Shown here: piece after piece, positions 36,002 through 47,200 of the stretch
Layout: each line of letters begins with the position of its first letter
Numbering within the stretch: the stretch's first letter is position 1
Origin: a virus
DNA length: 64,000 nucleotides
IMG/VR virus record: IMGVR_UViG_3300027797_000021
Location: 27,617 to 91,616 of that record
Direction: 5' to 3' (one strand)
Position numbers and translations under genes: made by a program
Notes under the pieces: model-generated
Seen by the model: only the letters and a program-made list of their open reading frames with translations
Told to the model about the DNA's origin: nothing
Databases searched by the model: none

Positions 36002-36451
36002 CTACTTAAACATCATATTATTGCGAACAATAGTTCTAAGTCTATCACTTGAAGAATCTTTCATTGTAACAGAAGTATAATTATTCATTATACTAGACTT
36101 TGTTTCTTTCTTGAATGAATCTAGAGTAAAATTTTGCTTTTTTGTTTGCGGGTCTTTATTGTACCTAGCCTGCTGGTGTCTTTTGCCACTGTATCCGCTG
36201 CCATTCATCTGAAGACGCGTAGTTGGGGCGTCATCTAAGCCCTCTTTAGAGTATTTAATTTTATCAGATTTCCCTGATGCCTGTATTTTTTGGCGTGATT
36301 CGCCTACAACATTTTGGGTCGGACTCTTACTGGAAGCTATTTTTGCTGCATACTTGTTTGCTGTTAAGGATCTATGAGATGTGTCTTTGGGCTGTTTAGC
36401 AGCGGCGCTGAGCGCTTTGTTTTGGTCCTTGACATTTAAAATCATATACAT
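36002..36451 (-). CDS. Small basic, low-complexity protein of unknown function
   Basis: A 149-residue protein rich in Lys, Ser, Asn and Gln with no fold or family that I recognise. Arginine and lysine far outnumber acidic residues, and much of the chain looks disordered. It has a proper AAGG ribosome site five bases before the ATG, which begins six bases after the preceding stop. It sits between the second tape-measure-type protein and the hub. A small basic protein here could be a tape-measure or hub linker, but no evidence decides this. Confidence 0.6.
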   Translation of the reverse strand: MYMILNVKDQNKALSAAAKQPKDTSHRSLTANKYAAKIASSKSPTQNVVGESRQKIQASGKSDKIKYSKEGLDDAPTTRLQMNGSGYSGKRHQQARYNKDPQTKKQNFTLDSFKKETKSSIMNNYTSVTMKDSSSDRLRTIVRNNMMFK

Positions 36452-36457
36452 TTAACC

Positions 36458-39400
36458 TTAATAAGATCGGGCCATCGATTGATATGGGTCTCTTGCCACA
36501 TCCGGGATTCTATTATACATAGTACTGTTAATGCTTCCATTAGTAAGTCCTGATGCTGCTGTACTAAATTTTTGTATTTGATCTCTATCCCCGAAAAGAG
36601 ATACCCTATAGTTCATTCCGGCAGTATATCCCTGACCTCTTGCCTGAGGGACCTCTGGAGATCTTCTTGGGTAGTCAGATTCGTAGGCGGATCCTCCTGG
36701 CAAAAGTGGTGGACCGGAAATGTCCTCCTGGGTATGGTCTTTCTTGTTTTGATACAAAAAGCTTGCTGCTATAGCCAATCCAGTACCTATTGCTGCGTTA
36801 CGGACATTCGACTTACCAAACTGTTCTGCTAGGTATTGTTTATTAATTCTCTTGTAGGCCGTTGCTGATGAGGTAGATTCCCCGTTACCCGATAGGTCCC
36901 TGAGTGTGTCGGCAACTATACTAGAGGTTTGATCTGTAATGTCGTCTGCAGTTCGAAGAATATTACTTGAAGCTAAATCTCCATTTAAGAAAGCTGCAGC
37001 TTCCTTGTCTGCTTGTGCAGTTTGTTCAAAAAGAGTCTTGCTTTTCAGGGCCGTAGCTATCCGCTGCTCTTCCATATTGGCTGCCCTCTCAGGGGCTTGA
37101 CCTTTTATGAGTGATGAAATCACGGAAGAATTATTACTTGTTCCAAAGAAGTCCTCTGCAAAATTCAAGTCTAATCCCTCATCTAGAATGCCAGCTTTTT
37201 GGGTATCAGAGATACCGCCAAAAATGTTATCGATATATTGTCTTAATTCCAGATTTCTGGTTTGTTTTTCATATATAGATTTTTCTTGTGAGATTTTCAT
37301 GTATCTTTGAAAAAGATTAGCACTTGTTCCATCTGGCCTCATAGATGAGTCTGGCAGTTTTGTAAAAAAATCTATATCTATATTCTTTTTTATTCCACTA
37401 TATTGAAGGGCGTTAGTCATTTCGTAACCAGATATACCCATTGACCTTTGTACGTCCTGCACTCCTTCTAAGAGCTTATCCCCTAATTGCATTTTTCTTA
37501 TTTCCATTTCTATCTTTGCCATTTCCCCTCCCCCATCTTTATCCATGATACTGCCTAAGTCTTGTATTGATTTTATCAACGCTGCATTTTCGTCTAGTAT
37601 TTTCTCTGAGGCAACCTGAGAACGCTGTGTAATCCTAGAAGCTAGTTCTTGCTCTCTAGATATTTGTGAGTTTGCACTTAACCTTCTCTTGGCATTCAGA
37701 TAATAATCGGAAGCATTGGCTATATCTACCATTTCCGAAACAGATCCCTTTGCTATAATTCCTTTAGCCCTTAAGAGTTGCTCTACTTGCTCAAATTGAT
37801 TAGATTGTGCAGCTGCGCTAATGTCTGATATGTCTGCATTGGGATCCGCCAATGCCATTCCCTCTGATAGGCTTTTAGCAAAAGTCACAAGATCAGTCTG
37901 ATTCATTTTTCCACTAGTTAAAAAAGCTTCATCGAGTACAAGGGCTTTGCGTTTATCCGATGGATCCATTCCATCAAGTTTGTGTTTTTGTCTTAAATAG
38001 CCAAACATTTTTCCATACTGCTCGATTGTAGCATTGCCCATTTCATTTAGGTTGGTACTCTCTCCATATATTGCCTTGAGCATTTGTTCAGATTGTATGG
38101 TGCCCATGCTTGCGGTCCGAGCTGTGTGCTGCATGAGTTGTCTACTCGAAGAAATGCTAGCGGGAAAAAGATTCATCTCGCCGGAAGTAAAAGTTTGAGT
38201 CATGTCAATGACACTTTCAGCGGAAGGGAAACCCATTAATAATTTCTTATTTAATAAATCCTGTTCTATACCGGGAACTGCGCCTAGCATATCTTCAATT
38301 TGCCTAAGACCGTGGCCGACTACAGTTGCTCTATTGACATATTGTCCAAGTATATTTTTATTTGCTATTGCTGAATCAATGCTTTTATTAATAAAAGTTT
38401 TACCATATAGAGCGGCTTTTTGTTCTGTGTTAAGTCCCAAGTTTTCAATTTCATCGTAAAATTTTTGAGATAAATCACTTATTGCTGCTCTGCTATCATC
38501 TAAATCTTTTCCACCTAAGTTTGAAAGATTTTTTCTTTGCGTTTCTAATTCTTTTACAATTTTACCTAATCCTGTTTTTTTCCTTGCATCTATTGTGTCA
38601 TCTAGATTTGAGAATATGCTAGATTCAAGTGGCATGTCAGCAATTTTTGCTTCTAACCTTTGGAATCCAAGTGACATTAACGCTGGATCTTCATTCCCTA
38701 GCGCAATTAGCTTTGTTGCAGAAAAGTTTTCTATTGTGTTTTCGCCAGATTTTAATACTCCAAGTTTTTCAAAAAAGTTTCTATTGAAATCTCGCATTCC
38801 AGTTCCGGCAATTCTTTCACCTGTAGTATCATCAAACTTAGCGCCACTCACCCTATCATTAACATCGATTGTCAATTGCTCTAGCATTCCCATTGTATTC
38901 GGATTAAAAAGATCGTCTGACATTCCAGTTCCATCAAGAGCGCTGGATAAAACTTTATACTTAGAATCTTCTTCAGCCATCTTACCTAAAGTATCCATAA
39001 AGAATCTATTTTTACCGAATACTTCACGATAGCTTTCTATATCATCAAATCTAGTGAGGCCAATAACTTCGCCCATTGAAGTAGGTTGGCGGACTATGGC
39101 AGCAGCTAGCTTGCGCTTACCTTCAGACATGTATGTACCAAGTATGGGTAATCCCTTGTCGTCTAAGTCGAAGCCACCAAGTGCGTGATAAAACTTTCTG
39201 ATATCTCCTTCACTAAAGAGAATATTATGATTAGACACTCTGATACGTGCAATATCTGCGGAAATTTCATTGCCAGCTTCACCTATTTTTATTGAAATTG
39301 GTTTTCCTGATAATATTTTTCTTCCAGTAGTTCCCGTCATTGCATTTGCTTCGGAGTTAAGAGCAAATCTATACACGTCACCAACGACTGGGAGCTTCTG

Positions 39401-41293
39401 CCCATTCTTGGTTTTGTACAACTCAGATTGATACCATTTAGATAATAGATTCATATATTCTGGAGAATCATTAATACTTATGCCGCTATTGTGGAGGTCT
39501 AAAATTCTTTGCTGGAAGTCTCTACTCATCATTTTTGAGAACTGCTGGTGTTCCATAAAGTCATCAATGTCTAGCTCTGCACCTTTTCTAATTGCTCTTA
39601 GGACCTCACTATCTTCCTTTAAGCGCCCGCTAGATAATACAGCCTGGAATTCATCCAGTACATTTTTCGAATGGGCTTTAGCTATTAGCTTATCTTCCTC
39701 GCTTCCAAAGGCTGCGTTATGAAAAGCTACTAACATTGGATCGGTATACACCCTAGAAGTAGCTTCGGCTAGTCCGCTGAAGTTTACGATTGGAGTTCCA
39801 GCTGCTATTCCTGTCTCTTTTTTTAGTCCACTGATTGCAGTAATAATTCCATATTTATCAAATCTATCTGAAAACTTTTTAAATTGAGCTGCCGTTTTAT
39901 AGGAATAATCTATTCCTCCAATTCGCACAGAACCTCTAACTGAACCTTGAGACAACCCTATAGCTTCTCCGTCTTTACCTATGCTTATCTCAGCTATCTG
40001 CCTTCTCAACTCAACCTTGCGAATCATTGATTGTTCGTCTCTATTTTGTGTAAGACCTAATAATTCCTCTTGTAGGTTTTCCCTTAATCTTTTCGCGTAC
40101 TTTACGTTCACTAGTGACGATCCATCTCGACCTTTTTCTAGTTCACTAAAGAGACCTTTGAGAACATTTTTAGTGTCCTTATCTGATTCATTTTTTAGTA
40201 AATTTTTTACTTGCTCGATACCATATCTTCCCTCTGCGGCATCTATGTCTCCAGTTCTAATGGCTTCGCTTATTAGATCCCTCAGTGAACTTTTTATTTC
40301 GGCAGATTTTGAACCAAGCTTTTTTGATGCAATTATTTCATCTAACACTTCATCAACATATTTATTTGCTTCTTGACGTGCTGTTCGGCCGCCTTCGTAT
40401 TCAAAGGATTCCCTTACATATGCTGCCACATCTTGTTGCTTAACTGATTTTCCTAATGATGTATCTCTACCAAAAGCTAGTGCCATTGTTTCGAACACAT
40501 TGTCAATATTCAGTGTCGCTTCAGATAACTGTTTCATTATCTGTTCAGAGCCAGCGCCCGTAGCACTAAGGGGGATCTTGGTACCCAGGAAGGACTGCAT
40601 AAGGTCACCCGATATGGATATTTCTCTTGGAGATAAAACTCCTTTTAATCTTTTTGGAAGCTTTGCAAATAACTTAGATAGGCCTTCGTTTCCGCCTTTT
40701 ATTGCTTCATCCAATTCCCCTGGAGTAAATAAAGGTTTTCCACTTTTTGACATTGTTTCAAGTGTTTCCTGCATTGATAGGACTCGATCACCTTGTCTAA
40801 GATTAAGGGCCATTGCTCCATCATCAGTAGGGAAAACTAATCCCGTTCCCTGTTCTTTCATTTTTTTCAAGAAATCTGGAATACTTTGAGATCCAACTTT
40901 TGCTTTATGGATTATAATTTGAGCACCGTATTGCTGATCTCCAGTAAATCCTAATTTTTTATTAATATCTTTTAATACTTGAGCGTAGTCTCTATATTCT
41001 GCGGGGCCAAGGGATCCTGGCGCAATATCCGCAAGTTCGGTCGCTCCAAAACCAGATAGATACTGCACAGCGTCTTCTAGTGAGTCAGTTACTAGCCGTG
41101 CTGATTGTCCCCGATTCAATCTTAGGGAGTCAACATAAGTTGATCTAAATTTTAGTTTTCCGTCAACCTCTACAGGCTCTATTAAACCCTTTTGACCAAA
41201 GTAAGTTTTACTTAAAGCTTGTTTAGCTAAAAGTATTTGCCTCTCCATTGGCATGGGAGATAGATAGGACGTGATTAATTCACTTAAAGCCAT
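36458..41293 (-). CDS. Second tape-measure-type protein (1611 aa)
   Basis: A long, mostly helical, polar protein with heptad-like stretches (for example LRDLISEAIRTGDIDAAEGR and LKGLFSELEKGRDG), no enzyme motif and one hydrophobic segment near the C-terminus (AAIGTGLAIAASFLY, about residue 1500). The last 100 residues are Pro/Gly/Tyr-rich and likely disordered. Length, composition and position right after the 2201-residue protein suggest a tape-measure component or a tail-lumen protein ejected with it. The start ATG shares one base with the preceding stop, indicating translational coupling. It could instead be an ejected effector; the sequence does not decide. Confidence 0.55.
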   Translation of the reverse strand: MALSELITSYLSPMPMERQILLAKQALSKTYFGQKGLIEPVEVDGKLKFRSTYVDSLRLNRGQSARLVTDSLEDAVQYLSGFGATELADIAPGSLGPAEYRDYAQVLKDINKKLGFTGDQQYGAQIIIHKAKVGSQSIPDFLKKMKEQGTGLVFPTDDGAMALNLRQGDRVLSMQETLETMSKSGKPLFTPGELDEAIKGGNEGLSKLFAKLPKRLKGVLSPREISISGDLMQSFLGTKIPLSATGAGSEQIMKQLSEATLNIDNVFETMALAFGRDTSLGKSVKQQDVAAYVRESFEYEGGRTARQEANKYVDEVLDEIIASKKLGSKSAEIKSSLRDLISEAIRTGDIDAAEGRYGIEQVKNLLKNESDKDTKNVLKGLFSELEKGRDGSSLVNVKYAKRLRENLQEELLGLTQNRDEQSMIRKVELRRQIAEISIGKDGEAIGLSQGSVRGSVRIGGIDYSYKTAAQFKKFSDRFDKYGIITAISGLKKETGIAAGTPIVNFSGLAEATSRVYTDPMLVAFHNAAFGSEEDKLIAKAHSKNVLDEFQAVLSSGRLKEDSEVLRAIRKGAELDIDDFMEHQQFSKMMSRDFQQRILDLHNSGISINDSPEYMNLLSKWYQSELYKTKNGQKLPVVGDVYRFALNSEANAMTGTTGRKILSGKPISIKIGEAGNEISADIARIRVSNHNILFSEGDIRKFYHALGGFDLDDKGLPILGTYMSEGKRKLAAAIVRQPTSMGEVIGLTRFDDIESYREVFGKNRFFMDTLGKMAEEDSKYKVLSSALDGTGMSDDLFNPNTMGMLEQLTIDVNDRVSGAKFDDTTGERIAGTGMRDFNRNFFEKLGVLKSGENTIENFSATKLIALGNEDPALMSLGFQRLEAKIADMPLESSIFSNLDDTIDARKKTGLGKIVKELETQRKNLSNLGGKDLDDSRAAISDLSQKFYDEIENLGLNTEQKAALYGKTFINKSIDSAIANKNILGQYVNRATVVGHGLRQIEDMLGAVPGIEQDLLNKKLLMGFPSAESVIDMTQTFTSGEMNLFPASISSSRQLMQHTARTASMGTIQSEQMLKAIYGESTNLNEMGNATIEQYGKMFGYLRQKHKLDGMDPSDKRKALVLDEAFLTSGKMNQTDLVTFAKSLSEGMALADPNADISDISAAAQSNQFEQVEQLLRAKGIIAKGSVSEMVDIANASDYYLNAKRRLSANSQISREQELASRITQRSQVASEKILDENAALIKSIQDLGSIMDKDGGGEMAKIEMEIRKMQLGDKLLEGVQDVQRSMGISGYEMTNALQYSGIKKNIDIDFFTKLPDSSMRPDGTSANLFQRYMKISQEKSIYEKQTRNLELRQYIDNIFGGISDTQKAGILDEGLDLNFAEDFFGTSNNSSVISSLIKGQAPERAANMEEQRIATALKSKTLFEQTAQADKEAAAFLNGDLASSNILRTADDITDQTSSIVADTLRDLSGNGESTSSATAYKRINKQYLAEQFGKSNVRNAAIGTGLAIAASFLYQNKKDHTQEDISGPPLLPGGSAYESDYPRRSPEVPQARGQGYTAGMNYRVSLFGDRDQIQKFSTAASGLTNGSINSTMYNRIPDVARDPYQSMARSY

Positions 41294-44200
41294 TATCTAA
41301 CACCTGCATTAATATCAATTTGTTCCGATCCAAAAGGATTCATAACTGGAATAACAGATCCTGATACACCCATACCACTCATTAAGGATCTTAGTCTTGA
41401 AGCAGTGTCTGTCTGGGATCCGGTTCCACCGCCAAATCTAGGATAGCTAGGATTGGATAAACTGGCTTCTTGTATCTGTTGTGGATAGTAACCCATTTGC
41501 GACATTTCCAGTCCCATATCTTGACCAATCTTTATTTTAACTTGATCCATGCTGGTATTTGGGTGCCAACCTTCCCAATTTTCGTTTGGTAATTCGTTCT
41601 TGGAAAAATAATCAGTTAACTCTGGTCTCTTTTCTACTTCCATGCCCCACGCAGCTTCGTATATTCTTCTCTCAAGTCTTCCAGCTGTTGATAATATTCT
41701 TTCTCTTTCATTTACGGGAGCATTGATCATGGCTTTAAAGTGTTCCCGTTTTCTTTTTGGTATTGCCAAAGAAAGTGACTCTATGTCAGTTCCGTATTTG
41801 CCTGAACCTATTTCTTCTATTGGGGCGCCATACATTGTTCTTTTAGCAGCTGACTCATACTGAAAGGCTGCGCCCCTATCTCCAGCCATGCTAGCCATTT
41901 TAGCTAATCTAGTATTTTTAGTATATGTTAGGATGTCTGCGTACTCTTCTAATGCAAGTTCCTTTTTCCTAGTCCTCGGCATGAACTGCTCGCCAGTAAT
42001 GGCTTCGTTTGCTGAATGAAGTGAGGAAACACTAAATCCCGTCACTGCTCCAAGTGTCGACATTACAAATTTTCCTTTGCTAGATTGCCCAAAAAATGTA
42101 CCAGCTACTGCTAATGTAGCTGCTGCTGTTATGGGATCTCTATTCCCAGCTTTATTGACCATTGGAGCTATAAAGCTTTCAAAAGGCCTTTGCCATTCGG
42201 GGAAGGTTGCGCCATATACGTTGTTTCTTTCCCATTCTTCTGTTGATGTTTGTTTATTTATAAACTTCTTATTAATGAAAGTATCTCTATGCGCTAGCAT
42301 TTCGCCCACCCTACTTACTGCATGAACAGTAGGATGCATGCCCATTTCCTCAGGGGTGCTATCTTTATACTTGTATTCGGTGAAGTTTTTCTTCTGTTGT
42401 ATTGATACTGCGCGTTCTCTAAGTTCCTGAACCCTTAACTTATCGGTAGGATTATCTACCATAGAATCTATGGTTTTATCTAACGATCTAAATTGCTTTG
42501 AGTATGGAGCGACGTCTCCAAGTATCTTATACTGATCCATTACCCCGTATCTGCCTGTGGCATCTGGACTTAGCCTATTTAATCTCTCATAGGCTACTCC
42601 GGGTAATCTGAGTTCTCCTTCCGGAACCTTTGTAAACGGGTCACCTGTAGTGAAATCCGTAAAGTATTCTGATCCCGGGAGGAATGGATACTGCTTACCC
42701 ATTGTATTCTTAATCGGATTTATGTAGTCAATTCCCGATCTTTCTTTAGGTATAAATCTTCTTGTTATTTCTGAAAACTCTATAGAACCTATTTGCTTTC
42801 CGCCCAACATGGGGATGTCTCCTAGTCCTCCTAGGTTCATATCCCAAAATTGCCTTCCAGTTCCATATGCTTTAGAAGCCGATTGCAAAACTGACCTTTG
42901 TGGCGCCAAGTCCGATTGACCCAATCCAAAGCTTTCTCGTACGCTGCTTGCAGCAAAGCCGTAAATACCTAGCATTTCTTGAGTCCTATATCCAAGTTCC
43001 TGTGCTTGGATTTGTGGATTACCCGCATTTATTGGACTTCCAGCCGGAACAATACGCTGCGGCATAACGCCAGTCATCTTAGGTGCTCCATAGGCCATCT
43101 GCATATACTGATTATTAACGCCGGATATTGTATTTCTAGTTTCATTTCTAGCGGTATTAAGTGACCCCGCTCTTCCGGCCAGCATTGCGTTAGAAGATGC
43201 CTGTGTGCCGTTTGGAGGGCCTCCAGATCCCCCCATGGCCATTCCACCTGCAACTCCTCCCATGCCCCCAAAAACGCCACTTCTGCCATTAATGTATGGA
43301 TCTGCATTATAAGCTCCAGATTGACCAGCTGGCACGTAGTTGGCTAGTCCCGCAGCAACCTCTTGTTGATGCATCATAGTCTGAGGTTTTAGTATTTTTC
43401 CAACAGTGGCATTGAGTGCTGGAACAAGCGGACCGAATGGCCCACTGAAGTACTCACCGGATACAGGGTATGGCCTATCCTCGGAATGCTTACGCTCAAA
43501 ACGATAGGGATCAAGCGGTCTAAGCGGAGATATGTCAGTATGGAACAGTGCCCTTTCTATTGGGCTCCCCATGCTGTCTGAGGTGAACATTGCTCCAGTT
43601 TCTAATTTACGATATATGCTTGGGCGGTAGTACATAATTTTTCCACCCATGAATGGAGTGTTACCCAATGGCCAGAATCGACCTTGCCTAATTGCTACTT
43701 CGCCTTCAAATAATTGTTCTTTCTTTTCTTCAAAATTCATTCCACCAGGAGTAATGCCAGAACCAAGAGCTTGTAAATTTCCTGCTGCCTTAGCAGCTCC
43801 GCCGATAAAGAATGGTGAGTAAACCCTTTCTCCTCTATCATCTTTTTCATTTACCATTCCACCGATAGTTCTGTCGGCGGTCATTATGCCTAAACCAGCA
43901 CCGTATATTGGCAAGATTCTCTTGCCAACCATTCCACTCGTAAATAAACTCAAAGGTGAGCCGTATTGAGAAACGTCTAACTGTAGGCCAATAGTTCCAA
44001 AATATTTATTTAGTCTTTCAACGCTGTGAGACACTGCAGCCGACGCATTAGAGTAGCTCTCAGTACTATTGTAAGTATTAATTCCTAGAGCGCTTTTTAT
44101 TGCACCGTATGGATTCCTAGCAAAAACGGTACCAAAAGTTGGAACCAGGAGAACGTCAGCGCCCTGTCCCCTTGTAGACCCAAGAACGTCTGTTGCTGAT

Positions 44201-47200
44201 TCTGATATGCGATAAGGAGCCGTGCTGAGTCTCGGGTATAATGCTTTCTTAATTAAACCAGACCTTCCTACCTCTCCTATTCTTTGGCTAGTTCCAGTGA
44301 TAAAGGGGTCAACTAGTCCTTCTGCGTCTTTTAGGGCCTCTATGGAATTTTTGAATGCGCCTCTTTGTACCGCTAGTTCACTTAGTCCAGATCTATTTGC
44401 CTTCATAGCACTTAAGTTAAATAGTGTTGAGAGTCCGGCTGCTTGCGCTTCTGCCAACTGACCAGCTGGTAAATCCTTTGCCATTTCAGTAATAATTTCA
44501 TTCATCTGAATAAAAGTATTAGAAAAATTTCGCCCTGCTGCACCGGCTGAACCTGATGCCAATAATTCATTTCTTTGAACTAAATATTTGAATAATTCAT
44601 CTTGAAGCTCATCCCCTCTTGTTAAGATTGTGGGGCTTCTTTTTCTGATATGGGACCCAGACATTAAATCTGCGTCCTGCATTATATCTCTTAGTCTTCT
44701 ACTCGTTTCATATAAGGTATCTGGCTCATAACCTAAACCCCTTATTCTGGATGCATCGTAATTCAATGACGCAAGTACATCATCGGTCATTTGTTTTGTA
44801 TCTTGAACATTAGTAAGTGAAGAGACTCTTCTACCATTAAATGTTCCTATGCCATTATCCTCAAGAACTTTCATTACTCTCTTGGGCATGGCAAAGCCAC
44901 GAGTTTGTTTTCTAAAGTTTTCAAATGACCTTAGCATTTCGCCTTCGGTGATCATTTCGCCTGCAGTACCGGGGGATCTTGCTGTCACTGCGCCAGTATC
45001 ATCTGCTATATTTACTCTAAATTGTTTCCCATTGGAATCAACTGTTTCATCCCTAAGTAGTCGTCCAAAAAAGGATGGGTTTTCTGGATCAGTTTTTCTT
45101 TTAGCGAACCTTGACAATAAACGCCCTATTGAATTTGGCTGCTCATAATCAATATCAAATTTTTGCCTAAGAGCAAGTTCTCTTTCCGGGCTAACTCCAA
45201 GTCTTTTTAATAGATTTGATCTATTTTTCCCGTCAGCAAATTCGACTTCATTGAGCGACTTTGCCTTACCTTCTGAGGCTGCGTTTCTTGCAGCTCTTGA
45301 AAGCATTTCGTTACTTTTCCTAGAAAGGGGCCTATAGAATCCTTCTAGTTCTTTTGACTGATATTGACCAGTGATTGATTCCTCAGTAAAGGACATTACC
45401 TTATGCTTAGTGCGGCCTCCGCTATAAGATAAAAAGAAATCAGCGCCTTTATCTGCGTCAGGAAGAAATGGTTGGGATACTTTTCCTTGCACTATTTGAA
45501 ATGGGGAACGGCCTGACATTTCATCAAATGAGCCTTTTCCAAGCATTTGCATTGGGTTAAAGTTAAGTATAGGAATTTTTAAATCATTACTTAAAAAGTT
45601 GCCAACATTTCTTACTGATTGCTTAACGCCAGAGAAGTCCAATACATTTCCAGAACGAGTTTTGTAAACATCTCTCATTACTGAAACGCTGGAAGATGTT
45701 GTCGTTGGATCGGCTAATGCCATTCTCTTGGATATCTCACCCAGCATTGTTTGACTATCGTCGCTAAGTCCTGCGAATAGCCCTTGACTTACACCTTCGT
45801 CTAAAGTCATTGCCTTTAATCCGAGAATATTAAATCCTCTACTAAATATGCCAGTACTTATCTGCTTTTCTCTTACTAGAAAACTTCTTAAACTATCTGG
45901 ATTATTGGTGTTTAATCCTCTTTTTCCTAGGTTTTGACTTAGTACGGCACTAGAGACTTCTCGACCATTTGCGTCTTTTAGATTTATTCCTAATCTTTGT
46001 GCTGATCTTTTAATCAAAAAATCTTTTTGGGAAACTGATAAATTATTTAAATCTGCAAAATCTTCAAAATCTGCTTTTTTAGTCTTTAATACTTTGCCTG
46101 CCACGCGAGGCATGGCATTATCAAGTATGGAATTCCATCCTTTTTCTGCTTTTACTTTTATTGCAGCTTGAAATTCTTTACCTTCAAATATTCTATTAGT
46201 ATTTTCTATAGATGTTTTCAGGGCATCTGAGCTGAGAAATCCTCCCTCAATCGAATCGTCTACCGTTGTTGAAAATCTTTTTAATATTTCCTCAAAAGCT
46301 TCATCGCCCTCTTTGATAATTTTAGTTTTGCCAATAGTTACTTTTCTACTAGTTTCTTTGACTGAAGTATTAACACTTACGTCATCTATAAACTTTCCTA
46401 AAACCCCAGAAAATCTTTCGCGACTAGAATTTGGTGCCACATCCAATATTTGTTTTTGAAGAAGCTGTTTATATTCTCGCTGCTCGACTTGCCTATAAAA
46501 CTCTGAACCACTAAACGACTTACTCCCTACGCCTCCTCCTCCGCTAGTGCCAAATTTTTCAGCCAACTTGGATACTTTGCTGGAGAAATTAGCTCGCACA
46601 TTCGTGACTACGCTTGTCAATTCATCTGCATTCATCCCAGATTTATGTAGGGCTGCGTCAAAGCTTATGGCCTTATTCACTACATCATAGCCAACTCCAG
46701 TTTTCTTAAATGTATTAATTCCTTGATTGACGCCTGAGCTAATTCCTCTTAATCCGGGTATTAAATCTATATAGCCAAAATTGCCATCTGCTCCATCGCC
46801 AAAGGCTAATTTTCGACCAAAAATTGCAGCTCTCTTTAGGGTGTTTTCGCTTGCGGAATTAGCCCAAGATTCTCTAGCTCCAGTATTTCTAACGCTGTGC
46901 ATAATAGCGTTAATGTTAGGTCGCTGATTGGCGTAGTTTTCTGTTGCCGCTCTAACTGCAGCTGACCCTTGGGCTGAAACTTTTAATGCCTGATTTGTTA
47001 TCTTGCCTAGGTCATGGCCGACTTCTCCTAGGATATCGTCTAAATCAGTAAAGCGCTGAGCAGCTTTTGTCTTAAAGGAATTGACCCCAGACGACCTTGC
47101 CACATCTCCCATTGATTGTCTAAAGTTATGAAGAGATGACCTTGCATTACCTGCTGCTGCACCTGCTGCTTCAAATGGCAGGATTGTTGTAGCTAAAGCT

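Noticed and set aside
38595-39032. Plus-strand ORF of 145 codons, and many other plus-strand ORFs (for example 57916-58374, 30891-31289, 27285-27668)
   Set aside because: They lie entirely opposite convincing minus-strand genes, lack ribosome sites and domain patterns, and read like reverse translations of those genes.
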